From an uncultured Clostridia bacterium (GTDB lineage Bacteria; Bacillota; Clostridia; TANB77; CAG-465): 64,000 nucleotides of DNA. The DNA lies in contig CAKOYF010000004.1 in NCBI GenBank assembly GCA_934130595.1, positions 1 to 64,000 of the forward strand, in the 5' to 3' direction. The position numbers were made by a program, and so were the translations under genes. Shown here in pieces: positions 25,787 to 34,893 of this stretch (positions are counted from its first letter, which is position 1; the number at the start of each line of letters is the position of its first letter). Under the pieces are notes generated by a model that saw nothing but the letters and a program-made list of their open reading frames with translations, made no database searches and was not told the DNA's origin.

Positions 25787-26563
25787 TTATCCTAAAGCTA
25801 CATCGAGTATCATCATAATAACAAATCCTATAGCTACACCTATAGTTCCAATATTTGAATGTTCACCTGATTGTGACTCTGGAATAAGCTCCTCTACAAC
25901 AACATATATCATAGCTCCTGCTGCAAAAGACAATATATATGGTAATATTGGTGTTACTATACTTGTAAGTAGTATTGTAATAATTGCACCAATAGGCTCT
26001 ACAATACCAGATAAAGTACCATATAAGAAAGCCTTAGATTTATTCATCCCTTCTGCTTTTAACGGCATAGAAATTATTGCTCCTTCAGGAAAATTCTGAA
26101 TAGCTATTCCTATAGCTAGAGCAAAAGCACTTGCAAATGTTATTGTACTATTACCTGAAAGTGCACCAGCAAACACTACACCTACTGCCATTCCTTCAGG
26201 TATATTATGAATTGTAACAGCAAGTACTAACATTGTAGTATTTTTTAGTTTTGCTTTTATTCCTTCTGGTTTTTTACTATCTAGATGTAAATGTGGAACA
26301 ATGCTATCAAGAATTAATAGGAAAACTATACCTAGCATAAACCCAATAGCTGCCGGTACCCAAGGTATCACATTTTGTTCTTTTGCCATATCAATAGAAG
26401 GAATTATTAACGACCATACAGAGGCTGCTATCATAACGCCAGAAGCAAATCCTAGAAGTATTTTTTGAACTTTATCGTTCATTTTATCCTTCATAAAAAA
26501 TACCATTGCAGCACCTAAAGTTGTTCCTAAAAATGGAATTAACAAACCTATAAAAGTATTCAT
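25787..26563 (-). CDS. ZIP-family divalent metal transporter
   Basis: 258 aa with eight hydrophobic segments. It has the two conserved metal-site helices of the ZIP family: HNIPEGMAVGVVFAGAL (helix IV) and NFPEGAIISMPL (helix V). It imports Zn2+, Mn2+ or Fe2+ across the plasma membrane (family knowledge); the ion is not determined. It is close behind the ABC permease gene (24 nt) with an AGGGGGAG site, so it may belong to the same operon. Confidence 0.88.
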   Translation of the reverse strand: MNTFIGLLIPFLGTTLGAAMVFFMKDKMNDKVQKILLGFASGVMIAASVWSLIIPSIDMAKEQNVIPWVPAAIGFMLGIVFLLILDSIVPHLHLDSKKPEGIKAKLKNTTMLVLAVTIHNIPEGMAVGVVFAGALSGNSTITFASAFALAIGIAIQNFPEGAIISMPLKAEGMNKSKAFLYGTLSGIVEPIGAIITILLTSIVTPILPYILSFAAGAMIYVVVEELIPESQSGEHSNIGTIGVAIGFVIMMILDVALG

Positions 26564-26587
26564 ATCGACACTCCCCCTTATTTTTCT

Positions 26588-28963
26588 TTATTCATTTCCT
26601 TTTAAACTAGAAACCATATCTATTTTATTTATTTTTTTAGATAATACTCTATTTACAAAATATGTTACAAGAATTGCTCCTACTGCTGCATAAACATATG
26701 ATACTAATTTTACTGTTATTGGCATATCATAATTTTCAGATAAAGCTTTAGTAAATATAATTTTTATCATATAATATCCTGCTGGAAGTCCTATTATAGT
26801 ACCTACAATTGCAAGCCATACATTTTGAATTGTAAATATCTTCTTTATTTGTTTAGACTTAAATCCAAGTACTTTCAAAGTAGCAAATTGGTATTGTTTT
26901 TCTGTTAATGATAATATTCCTAAATTGTATATTATAACAAATCCAAGGATTGCTGCAAATGCAATAAATATTAAAATCATCATTTGCATTGTTTTTAACA
27001 TACTCTCCATACCACTTCTTATTGAGTCTACATTTTGTATACTAGTTACTCCATCTATTTTTTCTACACCATTTAAATCACAATCTGTATAAACCGAATC
27101 TGGTTTATACTCTAAGTCTAATGATTCAAAATAGTTTTTAGATGCTGTTATACTTTGAGATTGTGGATCTCTATTTAGTCCTACTATTTCTGAAGTATAC
27201 CACTTATCACTTCCGAAAATATGCCACTCTATTTTATCTCCTACACTAACACCTAAAGTTTTTGCAAGTTTTTCTGTGATATATATTCCATTATCTTTTA
27301 ATTTTATATAATTAAATTTATGATCACATACTCTTACCTTATCATTTGAATCATTTATAGTTATAGTATTTGTTTTTTTAACATCTCCATTTTTTATCTC
27401 TATTCCAAGAGTTTCAGTTGTATTTTCTCCATATTTTTGAATAATACTATCTAATTCATCTTGTGTATAATTAGAATTTAAAGACAATTTATAATTAAAA
27501 TTACTCAAATCACTAAATTGCCAATTTAAATATTTGTTCATTGTATCAAGCATACCAGTTGCACATACAAGTAGCATTGTACATCCAACAACACCTACAA
27601 TAGCCATTAAGCTTCTACCTTTATTTCTAAATATATCTCTTATATTCCATTTAGTTGAAATACTTGCTTTTTTAAGCAACCAAAAATCTGTTATATTTAG
27701 TTTTGAATTTTTTACTTTTGGCATTTGTACTCTTAAAGCTTCTGATGCACTCTCATTTAAAATGCTTCTACATGTAATATATGTTACTAAAGTTATTGCA
27801 AATACAACTGCTAATGCTAAGTAAAATACTACTGGTTTTATTACAAATGTCATATTCGGAACTTCAAAATATGATTTTTCCATATTTATGAAAAATACTC
27901 CTAGTGTATATCCTCCAACCACTATTCCTAGTACTGCTGCTATAAGGCTTATAAACAAGCCATAACAAACATAATGACGTGTTATTCTACTTCTTTTAAA
28001 TCCTAAAGCTTTTAATGTTCCTATTTGAGATCTTTGTTTTTGAATAAATCTATGCATTGTTGTTATTACAGATAATATTGCTATAAATAAGAAAAGTCCT
28101 GTAAATATTGGGGCATATGTTTGCCCCTCTTCTACTTCACTTTTAAATCCTGCATAAGATGAGCATGCATCTCTATCTGTAACTGCAATAGCAGATTCAA
28201 CATTATTTTCAATATCTGCTTTTGTTTCATTAATTTTTGATGTATCTTTTACATCTACCATAATATATGGGAAAATATAATATTCAGATGCATCAAAATC
28301 TTTAAAATACATATCAAAAACATCTTTTGATGATATATTTGCCTCTTTCATTATGTTATCTATTATATATTCTTCCGGAAAACTATTTATACTAGTATAA
28401 GCATATCCAAAAGTCTTATGGTTTGGAAATATTTCTGTATCATCTCTAGTTGCATAAACATGATCAGGTGTATTAATTAAGCCTAATATTGTTTTTTCTA
28501 TTTCATATCCTTCATACTTTAAAGTGATTTTTTGTCCTACTTTATATCCTTGATTTTCTGCTACATATGAATCAATCCATATACCATCTTTTTGATTGTC
28601 ATAAGCTTCTCCATCAACAACATAAAATTTAGATATATTATTTGACTCAATAAAATTAAGTTCTATATCTACATCGCTATCTTTTACTTTAGTTAAAACA
28701 GTAAGTTTTCTTTCTGCATCATTTACATTTTCTAAAGATTTTACTTTTTCTAAATCATCTTGTGTAAAGTTCTCACCTGTCATCCATAAATCTTGAAGGT
28801 TATTGTTTTCATAAAATTCATTTGAATATTTATCCATACCATCCATGTATGCATGTATTCCAGAAAACACTAAAACACCAATAAATACCATCAAAAATAC
28901 AGTTAAGAACTGAGATTTATTATACCAAACTTCTCTATATAATTTTTTTGATAGTATTTTCAT
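26588..28963 (-). CDS. ABC transporter permease, FtsX/MacB-like
   Basis: 791 aa from ATG 28963, which overlaps the stop of the ATPase gene (TAATG) and has GAGGTG 8 nt upstream; an ATG two codons earlier is too near that site. Its layout is one N-terminal helix (about 18-38), a large extracytoplasmic domain, three helices (about 285-410), another helix at about 455, a second extracytoplasmic domain, and three C-terminal helices (about 660-780). The FtsX signature [23 protein letters not shown] appears, and again as [22 protein letters not shown]. Such permeases export lipids, lipoproteins or antimicrobial peptides, or act in mechanotransmission. TetR control suggests an efflux role. Confidence 0.88.
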   Translation of the reverse strand: MKILSKKLYREVWYNKSQFLTVFLMVFIGVLVFSGIHAYMDGMDKYSNEFYENNNLQDLWMTGENFTQDDLEKVKSLENVNDAERKLTVLTKVKDSDVDIELNFIESNNISKFYVVDGEAYDNQKDGIWIDSYVAENQGYKVGQKITLKYEGYEIEKTILGLINTPDHVYATRDDTEIFPNHKTFGYAYTSINSFPEEYIIDNIMKEANISSKDVFDMYFKDFDASEYYIFPYIMVDVKDTSKINETKADIENNVESAIAVTDRDACSSYAGFKSEVEEGQTYAPIFTGLFLFIAILSVITTMHRFIQKQRSQIGTLKALGFKRSRITRHYVCYGLFISLIAAVLGIVVGGYTLGVFFINMEKSYFEVPNMTFVIKPVVFYLALAVVFAITLVTYITCRSILNESASEALRVQMPKVKNSKLNITDFWLLKKASISTKWNIRDIFRNKGRSLMAIVGVVGCTMLLVCATGMLDTMNKYLNWQFSDLSNFNYKLSLNSNYTQDELDSIIQKYGENTTETLGIEIKNGDVKKTNTITINDSNDKVRVCDHKFNYIKLKDNGIYITEKLAKTLGVSVGDKIEWHIFGSDKWYTSEIVGLNRDPQSQSITASKNYFESLDLEYKPDSVYTDCDLNGVEKIDGVTSIQNVDSIRSGMESMLKTMQMMILIFIAFAAILGFVIIYNLGILSLTEKQYQFATLKVLGFKSKQIKKIFTIQNVWLAIVGTIIGLPAGYYMIKIIFTKALSENYDMPITVKLVSYVYAAVGAILVTYFVNRVLSKKINKIDMVSSLKGNE

Positions 28964-29673
28964 TACCATTTCACCTCATCAATCTTACTAGGATTTTCAT
29001 TTTTTACTACTGACTCTATTTTTCCATTTTTTACTCTAATAACAGTATCTGCTATTTGTGCAAACAAGCTATTATGTGTAACAATAATTACTGTGTTCTT
29101 TCCGTTATTTGCATCACATTGCTTTTTTAATAGTTTTAATACTTCTACACCAGTCTTAGAATCTAGTGCTCCTGTTGGTTCATCACATAATAACAATTTT
29201 GGATTTTTAGCTATTGCTCTTGCTATAGATACACGCTGTTGTTCTCCTCCAGATAATTGATTAGGAAACTTATTAATATGTTTTTCTAATCCTACTGCTT
29301 TTAAAGCTACTTTAGAATCAATTCCATTTACTGCAATATCTTTTACAAGGTCTACATTTTCAAGTACAGTAAGTGTTGGTAAAATATTATAAAATTGAAA
29401 AATAAATCCAACAGTATCTGCTCTATACTCTGTTAATTCATTTTCGTTATAATTTGAAATATCTTTACCATCAATTTTTATAGTACCACTTGTTGGACTA
29501 TCCATTCCACCTATCAAGTTTAAAAGTGTAGATTTTCCAGCTCCACTTGGTCCTAAAACAACTACAAAGTCTCCTTCTTTAATACTTAGATTAATACCAT
29601 CTAAGGCTTTAAATTCCTTTTCTCCTACATTATATTTTTTTGTTACATTTTTTAATTCTATTATATTTTCCAT
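28963..29673 (-). CDS. ABC transporter ATP-binding protein, LolD/MacB-like
   Basis: 236 aa. Walker A is [12 protein letters not shown], the signature [15 protein letters not shown], Walker [13 protein letters not shown], and the switch His is in VIIVTHN. It powers the adjacent FtsX-type permease. It is transcribed from a divergent promoter shared with the tetR-type gene, so it is probably repressed by that TetR protein. Confidence 0.93.
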   Translation of the reverse strand: MENIIELKNVTKKYNVGEKEFKALDGINLSIKEGDFVVVLGPSGAGKSTLLNLIGGMDSPTSGTIKIDGKDISNYNENELTEYRADTVGFIFQFYNILPTLTVLENVDLVKDIAVNGIDSKVALKAVGLEKHINKFPNQLSGGEQQRVSIARAIAKNPKLLLCDEPTGALDSKTGVEVLKLLKKQCDANNGKNTVIIVTHNSLFAQIADTVIRVKNGKIESVVKNENPSKIDEVKW

Positions 29674-29717
29674 ATTCTTCCTTTCATATATGAATTTAAT
29701 TTCACATTTCTACAATT

Positions 29718-29802
29718 ATTATATTTACAATATATACAAAAGTCAAGCGAAATATGAAATAATTTTCATATTGTTGACTTTTTGTAATATGTGAGTTATA
29801 CT
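29718..29802. promoter_or_regulatory. Divergent promoters and nested TetR operator
   Basis: Leftward promoter: TTGACT (29741-29746 complement), 17 bp, TATAAT (29718-29723). Rightward promoter: TTGACT (29774-29779), 17 bp, TATACT (29797-29802). Between the two -35 boxes lies a perfect 9-bp inverted repeat, AATATGAAA/TTTCATATT with a 4-bp centre (29751-29772). The flanking AAGTCAA/TTGACTT extends the symmetry, so one regulator dimer or dimer pair would block both promoters. Confidence 0.8.
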
Positions 29803-29828
29803 TAATATTACACGAAAGGAAAGATAAT

Positions 29829-30434
29829 ATGGGAAATTCTCAAATAAGAGAGCCAATACAAAAGCGCTCTATAGAAAAAAAAGAAAAAATAATTGAATGT
29901 GGATTTGAATTAATCTGTAAAGAAGGTTATCATAATATAAATACAGCTGAAATTGCTAAAGCTGCTGGTGTGTCAACAGGAATTATTTACCAGTATTTTA
30001 AAGATAAGCATGATATTTTAATAGAAGGAATTAAAAAATATTCAGACTCAATATTTTATCCTATGCTAAAAATAACAGACTCTCCTTTTAAAAAAGAAGA
30101 TTTAAAAAATGTGTTACGCCAGATGATTTCTAAATTTGTTGAAAATCATAAGCTTTCTCAAGTTGCTCATGAAGAAATTACGGCAATGGCACATTCAGAT
30201 GCTCAAATAGCTAAAATATTTTATGAATCAGAAATAAATATGACAGATAAGATATCTGATTTATTAATACAAAATGGATTTTCTAACGAAAATATTCATG
30301 AAAAGGTTCATACTATTATTCATTTAATTGATGATTTATGTCATGAAATTGTTTATCATAAACATGGACAATTAGACTACACTACTATGATTGATATAAC
30401 TATTGATGCATGTTGCTATATACTAAATAATTAA
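29829..30434 (+). CDS. TetR/AcrR-family transcriptional regulator
   Basis: 201 aa. The N-terminal helix-turn-helix is at about 17-63 (EKKEKIIECGFELICKEGY, then TAEIAKAAGVSTGIIYQYFKDK), followed by an all-helical ligand domain rich in His in the last third. It is divergent from the ABC transporter genes, and a palindrome overlaps both promoters, so autorepression and repression of the exporter are expected. Confidence 0.92.
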   Translation: MGNSQIREPIQKRSIEKKEKIIECGFELICKEGYHNINTAEIAKAAGVSTGIIYQYFKDKHDILIEGIKKYSDSIFYPMLKITDSPFKKEDLKNVLRQMISKFVENHKLSQVAHEEITAMAHSDAQIAKIFYESEINMTDKISDLLIQNGFSNENIHEKVHTIIHLIDDLCHEIVYHKHGQLDYTTMIDITIDACCYILNN

Positions 30435-30594
30435 ATTATAATAGAAATAAAAACAAAATAAAATAAAACAAAACAAAATAAAATAAATAATAATAATTAA
30501 ATAAAAAAGATGAAAAAAGGCAGGAAACATTTAAAGTTCCTGCTTTTTAAACTATTAAGGAGATATGCCTTAACATATCTCCTCTTTATATATT
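30435..30594. other. A-rich spacer with two hairpins between convergent genes
   Basis: After the tetR stop comes a low-complexity stretch of AAAATAAAA/AAACA units (about 30445-30505). Then a terminator hairpin, GCAGGAA/TTCCTGC (30520-30543) with five T for the plus strand, and then a perfect 10-bp inverted repeat, AGGAGATATG/CATATCTCCT (30558-30583). The second hairpin has no good T run on the minus strand and may be a weak terminator for the hsp20 gene. Confidence 0.6.
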
Positions 30595-31014
30595 TTAGTC
30601 TTCAATTTGTATATATTTCTTTTCTGGTAGTTCTTTCTTTTCTTCTTTCTTTGGTATTTCTAGTTTTAAAGTACCATTTTTAAATGTAGCTTTTATATCT
30701 TCATCATTTACTTCTTCTCCAACATAAAAGCTTCTAGAACAAGAACCTACATATCTTTCTTTTCTTACAAATTTTCCTTCTTCTTTTTCTTCTTTATTTG
30801 TATTTGTTGATGCATGTACTGTCAAATATCCATCTTCAACTTCAATCTTTATGTTTTCCTTCTCATATCCAGGTAAATCAATATCTATTACATATTTATC
30901 TTTCTTTTCCTTAATATCAGTTTTCATAACTCTACTTTCTCTCTCATCAAAGAATGGATCTCTAAACATATCCTCAATTAAATCAAAATCATGTCTTCTT
31001 GGTATCATCATCAT
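30595..31014 (-). CDS. Hsp20/alpha-crystallin small heat shock protein
   Basis: 139 aa. The N-terminal arm with RRHDFDLIEDMFRDPF is followed by the alpha-crystallin domain at about 30-125 (YVIDIDLPGYEKENIKIEVEDGYLTV, and FKNGTLKLEIPK near its end). The C-terminal tail KKELPEKKYIQIED lacks a clear I-x-I motif. It is an ATP-independent holdase of the cytosol. It is preceded by a TTGACA-N16-TATAAT promoter overlapped by a CIRCE element, so heat-shock control by HrcA is expected. Confidence 0.95.
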   Translation of the reverse strand: MMMIPRRHDFDLIEDMFRDPFFDERESRVMKTDIKEKKDKYVIDIDLPGYEKENIKIEVEDGYLTVHASTNTNKEEKEEGKFVRKERYVGSCSRSFYVGEEVNDEDIKATFKNGTLKLEIPKKEEKKELPEKKYIQIED

Positions 31015-31109
31015 ATAAATCTACTTCCTTTCATATTTTATGTGTTGACACCTGTTTGTTAGCACATTTTGTACTTTTTTAAGACGTCCCTTTTTCTTAG
31101 TACAACTAT

Positions 31110-31137
31110 ATTATATCACTATTTTTAGCACTGTCAA
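31110..31137 (-). promoter_or_regulatory. Promoter of hsp20
   Basis: Minus strand: TTGACA (31132-31137), 16-bp spacer, TATAAT (31110-31115). The -35 box is inside the CIRCE element. The leader, about 90 nt, holds a GTGTTGACAC repeat (31043-31052) with no clear role. Confidence 0.8.
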
Positions 31138-31151
31138 TAGTTGAGTGCTAA
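31125..31151. promoter_or_regulatory. CIRCE element (HrcA operator)
   Basis: TTAGCACTG-N9-GAGTGCTAA, matching the CIRCE consensus TTAGCACTC-N9-GAGTGCTAA with one mismatch, overlapping the hsp20 -35 box. Confidence 0.9.
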
Positions 31152-31159
31152 AAATCACA

Positions 31160-31214
31160 AAAATATCACAAACATTACAGCATCGTCACATACTATAATT
31201 ATTTGTGATATTTT
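31160..31214 (-). terminator. Terminator of the YihY gene
   Basis: Perfect 13-bp arms AAAATATCACAAA (31160-31172) and its complement (31202-31214) with a 29-nt loop, then T residues on the minus strand. Confidence 0.65.
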
Positions 31215-31219
31215 AATTT

Positions 31220-32080
31220 TTATTCTACCTTCTTCTTCCTACTTTTAGACTTAGTTTTACTAATCAATTTATTTAGCTTTGCTCCTAAAAATACAGTATA
31301 AAAGCAAGAATAAGTCCACATCATAACAAGCATTAATGTAGTTAAACTTCCATACGTAATTGAAAAATTCTTAAATATATCTAAATATTTTGCAAATACA
31401 AATGAAACTATATTTAGTGCTATCGCTCCAAAAGTAGCTCCATAAAGTTGACTTTTAAAACTAACTTTATGCTTAGGCATAAACTTATATACACACGCAA
31501 ACAAAATTATTGTTACACATAAGAAAAATAATTTTACTAGTATTTCTCCAAATACAGAAAAGTTTTCTAAAATTCCAAACTTCTGCTGTATAATTGAAAG
31601 TAAACTATTACTAAATACAAGTGCAACTAAACCTAATACTAAAAATACTATAAAAATTATTGTACTTGCTACTGCTCTTAATCTTAGTAAAAAATAATTT
31701 GTATTGTCTACATCCTCTTTATTATTATACATCTTATGTAGTCCTTTACTTAATGCATATAATCCTTTTCCAGCAGACCAGATTGTAAATATTATAGAAA
31801 TAGAAATTGTACCTAATGATTTAGAATATACTTCCTTTACAATTTTTATTACTATATCATTCATACTTTTAGGAATAATATTAGATATGACATTAAAAAA
31901 AGCTTCTTGACTAACTCCTGTATACTGTATTAAAGTTAAAAGTAGTATTAAAAATGGAATAAATGATAATATTGTATAGTATGAGCATTGTGAAGAATAT
32001 TCATCAATATTTTCCATTTTTGCTTTTTTTATAGTATTACAGATAAATTCATACCATTCCTTTATTTTACTTTTTTTCAT
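31220..32080 (-). CDS. YihY/BrkB-family membrane protein
   Basis: 286 aa from ATG 32080, which has AGAGGA upstream; an in-frame ATG 15 nt earlier lacks a site. It has six hydrophobic helices and the family signature: SSQCSYYTILSFIPFLILLLTL near the N-terminus, IWSAGKGLYALSKGLHKMYN in the middle, LYGATFGAIALNIVSFVF near the end, and a basic tail. Members were once annotated ribonuclease BN, wrongly. The true function in the plasma membrane is unknown. It follows the ttcA-like gene by about 57 nt. Confidence 0.88.
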   Translation of the reverse strand: MKKSKIKEWYEFICNTIKKAKMENIDEYSSQCSYYTILSFIPFLILLLTLIQYTGVSQEAFFNVISNIIPKSMNDIVIKIVKEVYSKSLGTISISIIFTIWSAGKGLYALSKGLHKMYNNKEDVDNTNYFLLRLRAVASTIIFIVFLVLGLVALVFSNSLLSIIQQKFGILENFSVFGEILVKLFFLCVTIILFACVYKFMPKHKVSFKSQLYGATFGAIALNIVSFVFAKYLDIFKNFSITYGSLTTLMLVMMWTYSCFYTVFLGAKLNKLISKTKSKSRKKKVE

Positions 32081-32136
32081 ATTTTCCTCTTTCATAATAA
32101 TATTATTTATAATTATTGTTTTATTATAATTAAATA

Positions 32137-33000
32137 CTAATCTTTTTTAGTTTTTCCTTTGCTATCATAGTCATCCATAAAATGATGTACTTCTCCATCT
32201 TTAACATAAGAAATTATTGTATTTAAATTTACATTTTTTGTACTATTATATATATTCATATCTACTTTATCGTAAACAGCTCTTAATTGTTTTAAAAGTT
32301 TTTTCATTTCTTCTCTTTTTGAGCCGCCTCCACCATTGTCACACATAGTACAATGTTCAGTAAATCTACATGCACATTGAATGAAATGTAAATCATTATA
32401 TCTAGCCCATTCAATAATATCTGCCTCTTTAACATAGTATAAAGGACGAATTAATTCCATACCTTCATGAAATGTACTATGAAGTTTAGGCATCATTGTT
32501 TGCATTTGAGCTCCATATAACATTCCCATAAGAATAGTTTCTACAACATCATCAAAATGATGTCCAAGAGCTATTTTATTACATCCCATTTCTTTTGCTT
32601 TTTTGTATAAATATCCTCTTCTCATTCTCGCACATAGGTAACATGGATGGTCATCTATCTTTTCAACGACTTCGAATATGTTACTATTAAATATTGTTAT
32701 TGGAATATCTAATAGTTTGGCATTACTTATTACTTTTTGTCTATTTATTTCATTATATCCAGGATCCATTACTAAAAACACAAGATCAAAATTCATTTGT
32801 CTATGTCTTTTTATCTCTTGCATACATTTTGCAAGTAACATAGAATCTTTACCACCTGAAATACATACTGCAATTTTATCTCCATCTTTTATCATTTCAA
32901 ATTCTTTTATGCCTTGTACAAACTTTAGCCATATACTTTTTCTAAAAGTTGTAGTAATACTATTTTCTATTTCTTTACATCTTTCTGTCTTATTTTCCAT
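32137..33000 (-). CDS. TtcA-family PP-loop tRNA thiolation protein
   Basis: 287 aa. The ATP-pyrophosphatase PP-loop SGGKDSM is at about 48-54. A CYLCARMRR pair and ALGHHFDDVVET follow, then a C-terminal cluster CRFTEHCTMC. These are hallmarks of the TtcA/TilS superfamily branch that forms 2-thiocytidine in tRNA with an Fe-S cluster. The start overlaps the cysteine desulfurase gene by 11 nt, with GAGGAG inside it, so sulfur is likely passed from that enzyme. The exact modified base is inferred. Confidence 0.8.
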   Translation of the reverse strand: MENKTERCKEIENSITTTFRKSIWLKFVQGIKEFEMIKDGDKIAVCISGGKDSMLLAKCMQEIKRHRQMNFDLVFLVMDPGYNEINRQKVISNAKLLDIPITIFNSNIFEVVEKIDDHPCYLCARMRRGYLYKKAKEMGCNKIALGHHFDDVVETILMGMLYGAQMQTMMPKLHSTFHEGMELIRPLYYVKEADIIEWARYNDLHFIQCACRFTEHCTMCDNGGGGSKREEMKKLLKQLRAVYDKVDMNIYNSTKNVNLNTIISYVKDGEVHHFMDDYDSKGKTKKD

Positions 33001-34144
33001 TTTTTAACTCCTCATAACATTTATCTAATATATTAAGAAACTCTTCTATTTCTTCACGTTCTACTAAATGACTAAGACTTATTCTCCATGATGATAATGC
33101 TATTTTTCTATCATGAGTCATAGCCATAACAATTCTAGAAGGCGTAATTGTAACTGTACATGCTGATTTTATTGATACACAAACACCATTTTTTTCTAGT
33201 TCTGCTTTGAAATCTACAGCTTTTATACCTTTTATGCTTATATTTAATATATATGAGTTTTCGTCATTAATTGTATTTATGTACATATCTTCATATTTAT
33301 TAATATGATTTCTTATCTTATCATTAAGCTCTTTAACGTATTTTCTTCTGGTTTCAAAGTTTTCAAAAGTAGTATTTAAAGCTTTCTCTAATGCTACTAT
33401 TTGTCCAACAACAGGTGTTCCACTTCTATAAATAGTTGTACTTGCTCCACCATTTATTAAAGGATCTAATACTATACCTTTTCTTTTTAATAAAACACCA
33501 AATCCATTTAAACCATAAAATTTATGTGGTGCAAATGAAATTAAATCTACATTACTAAAATCTAAGTCTACTTTTCCAATAGCTTGAGTTGCATCTACAT
33601 GTAATGCACAATTTGGATATTCTTTTAAAAGGTCAGCAACTTCTTTTATTGGTTGAACTGTTCCAACTTCACTATCAACATAACAAAGTGATACAAGTAT
33701 TGTATCATCTCTTATTAAGTTTTTCAAATGCTCTAAATCAATAGTACCGTCTTCTTTAATATTTACTACATCTATTTCATATCCTTGCTCTTTTAAATAA
33801 GTAATAGGACTACTAACAGACGAGTGTTCAAGAAAGCTTGTTATAATATGCTTTCCATTTTCTTTATAAGCACTAGCAATTCCCTTTATTGCTAAATTAT
33901 TTGATTCACTTGATCCAGAAGTATATATTACTTCCATATCGTCATCTAAATTAGCATTAGATTTTAGCTCGTCAATAATTTTTGCAGTAGTCTCATCTAT
34001 TTTATTTTTTACTTCTACTCCTAAAGGATGTGTAGAATTAGGATTAGCAAAATATTTTATTGTAGCATCGTTAAAAGCATTTAATACTTCTTGATCTACA
34101 GGTGTATTTGCAGCATAATCTAAATATATAAAATTACTTTTCAT
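32990..34144 (-). CDS. Cysteine desulfurase (NifS/IscS family)
   Basis: 384 aa from ATG 34144, which has AAGGAAATG upstream; an ATG three codons earlier is too close to it. PLP enzyme with GSSESNNLAIKG, HVDATQAIGK, and the Schiff-base lysine in SFAPHKFYGLNGFG. The persulfide loop carries the cysteine in SIKSACTVT. It releases sulfur from cysteine for tRNA thiolation or Fe-S assembly. The overlap with the TtcA-like gene and the lack of iscU point to tRNA thiolation. Confidence 0.92.
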   Translation of the reverse strand: MKSNFIYLDYAANTPVDQEVLNAFNDATIKYFANPNSTHPLGVEVKNKIDETTAKIIDELKSNANLDDDMEVIYTSGSSESNNLAIKGIASAYKENGKHIITSFLEHSSVSSPITYLKEQGYEIDVVNIKEDGTIDLEHLKNLIRDDTILVSLCYVDSEVGTVQPIKEVADLLKEYPNCALHVDATQAIGKVDLDFSNVDLISFAPHKFYGLNGFGVLLKRKGIVLDPLINGGASTTIYRSGTPVVGQIVALEKALNTTFENFETRRKYVKELNDKIRNHINKYEDMYINTINDENSYILNISIKGIKAVDFKAELEKNGVCVSIKSACTVTITPSRIVMAMTHDRKIALSSWRISLSHLVEREEIEEFLNILDKCYEELKNGK

Positions 34145-34874
34145 TTTTCTCATTTCCTTTTATTAAATCTTTTATAACTTGTCCTGCTATTATAAGACCA
34201 GCAACAGATGGAACAAATGAAACACTTCCTGGTACTTGTTTTTTATTAGTACCTTTTACACATTCTTTTTCTAGTTCCTGATCTGGTACACTAGGCTCTT
34301 CAGTTGAATAAAGAACTTTGTACTTTTTTATACCTTTTTCTTTTAGTTTTTTTCTCATAACTTTTGCAAGAGGACACATTTTAGTCTTACTTATATCTGT
34401 TATTTCAAATTTAGTAGGATCTAGTTTATTTCCTGTTCCCATAGCTGCTATTGCAGGTATATTAAGTCTTGTAGCATCAACTGCAATTTCTATTTTTGCT
34501 GTTACAGTATCAATTGCATCTACTATATAATCTATATGATTTTCTAATATATCCTCTTTATTTTCAGGCATATAAAATGTTCTGTATTTTTTTACTATAG
34601 CATCTGGATTTATTTCTAATATTCTTTGCTCCATTAAATCTACTTTATATTTTCCTATTGTATTATGTGTTGCATGAATTTGTCTATTTAAATTTGTAAT
34701 GTCTACATCGTCATTATCTATTAATATAAATTTTCCTACTCCAGCTCTTACTAATCCTTCTACTACAAAAGAACCTACTCCTCCTAAGCCAAATACTGCT
34801 ACACATGAATTGTGTAATTTTTCAATTGCATCTTTTCCTATAACAAGTTCTGTTCTTGTAAACTGATTTATCAT
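34134..34874 (-). CDS. tcdA: tRNA threonylcarbamoyladenosine dehydratase (ThiF/E1-like)
   Basis: 246 aa. The adenylation fold has AVFGLGGVGSFVVEGLVRAGV (about 29-49), DNDDVDITNLNRQ, and a conserved KMCPLAKVMRKKLK segment. TcdA (CsdL) cyclises t6A37 of tRNA to ct6A in an ATP-dependent reaction; in E. coli it works with a cysteine desulfurase, which fits the neighbouring gene. It overlaps that gene's start by 11 nt. A thick AAAGGAG site precedes the ATG. Confidence 0.9.
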   Translation of the reverse strand: MINQFTRTELVIGKDAIEKLHNSCVAVFGLGGVGSFVVEGLVRAGVGKFILIDNDDVDITNLNRQIHATHNTIGKYKVDLMEQRILEINPDAIVKKYRTFYMPENKEDILENHIDYIVDAIDTVTAKIEIAVDATRLNIPAIAAMGTGNKLDPTKFEITDISKTKMCPLAKVMRKKLKEKGIKKYKVLYSTEEPSVPDQELEKECVKGTNKKQVPGSVSFVPSVAGLIIAGQVIKDLIKGNEKNEK

Positions 34875-34893
34875 GACAAATTTATCTCCTTTA

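Noticed and set aside
26588..29673. Bacitracin-type BceAB two-component resistance module
   Set aside because: The permease has two FtsX blocks, but no histidine kinase or response regulator is adjacent; control appears to be TetR-type.
30445..30505. A-rich AAAATAAAA tract as a regulatory or replication element
   Set aside because: Low-complexity spacer between convergent genes, with no dnaA boxes or iteron spacing.
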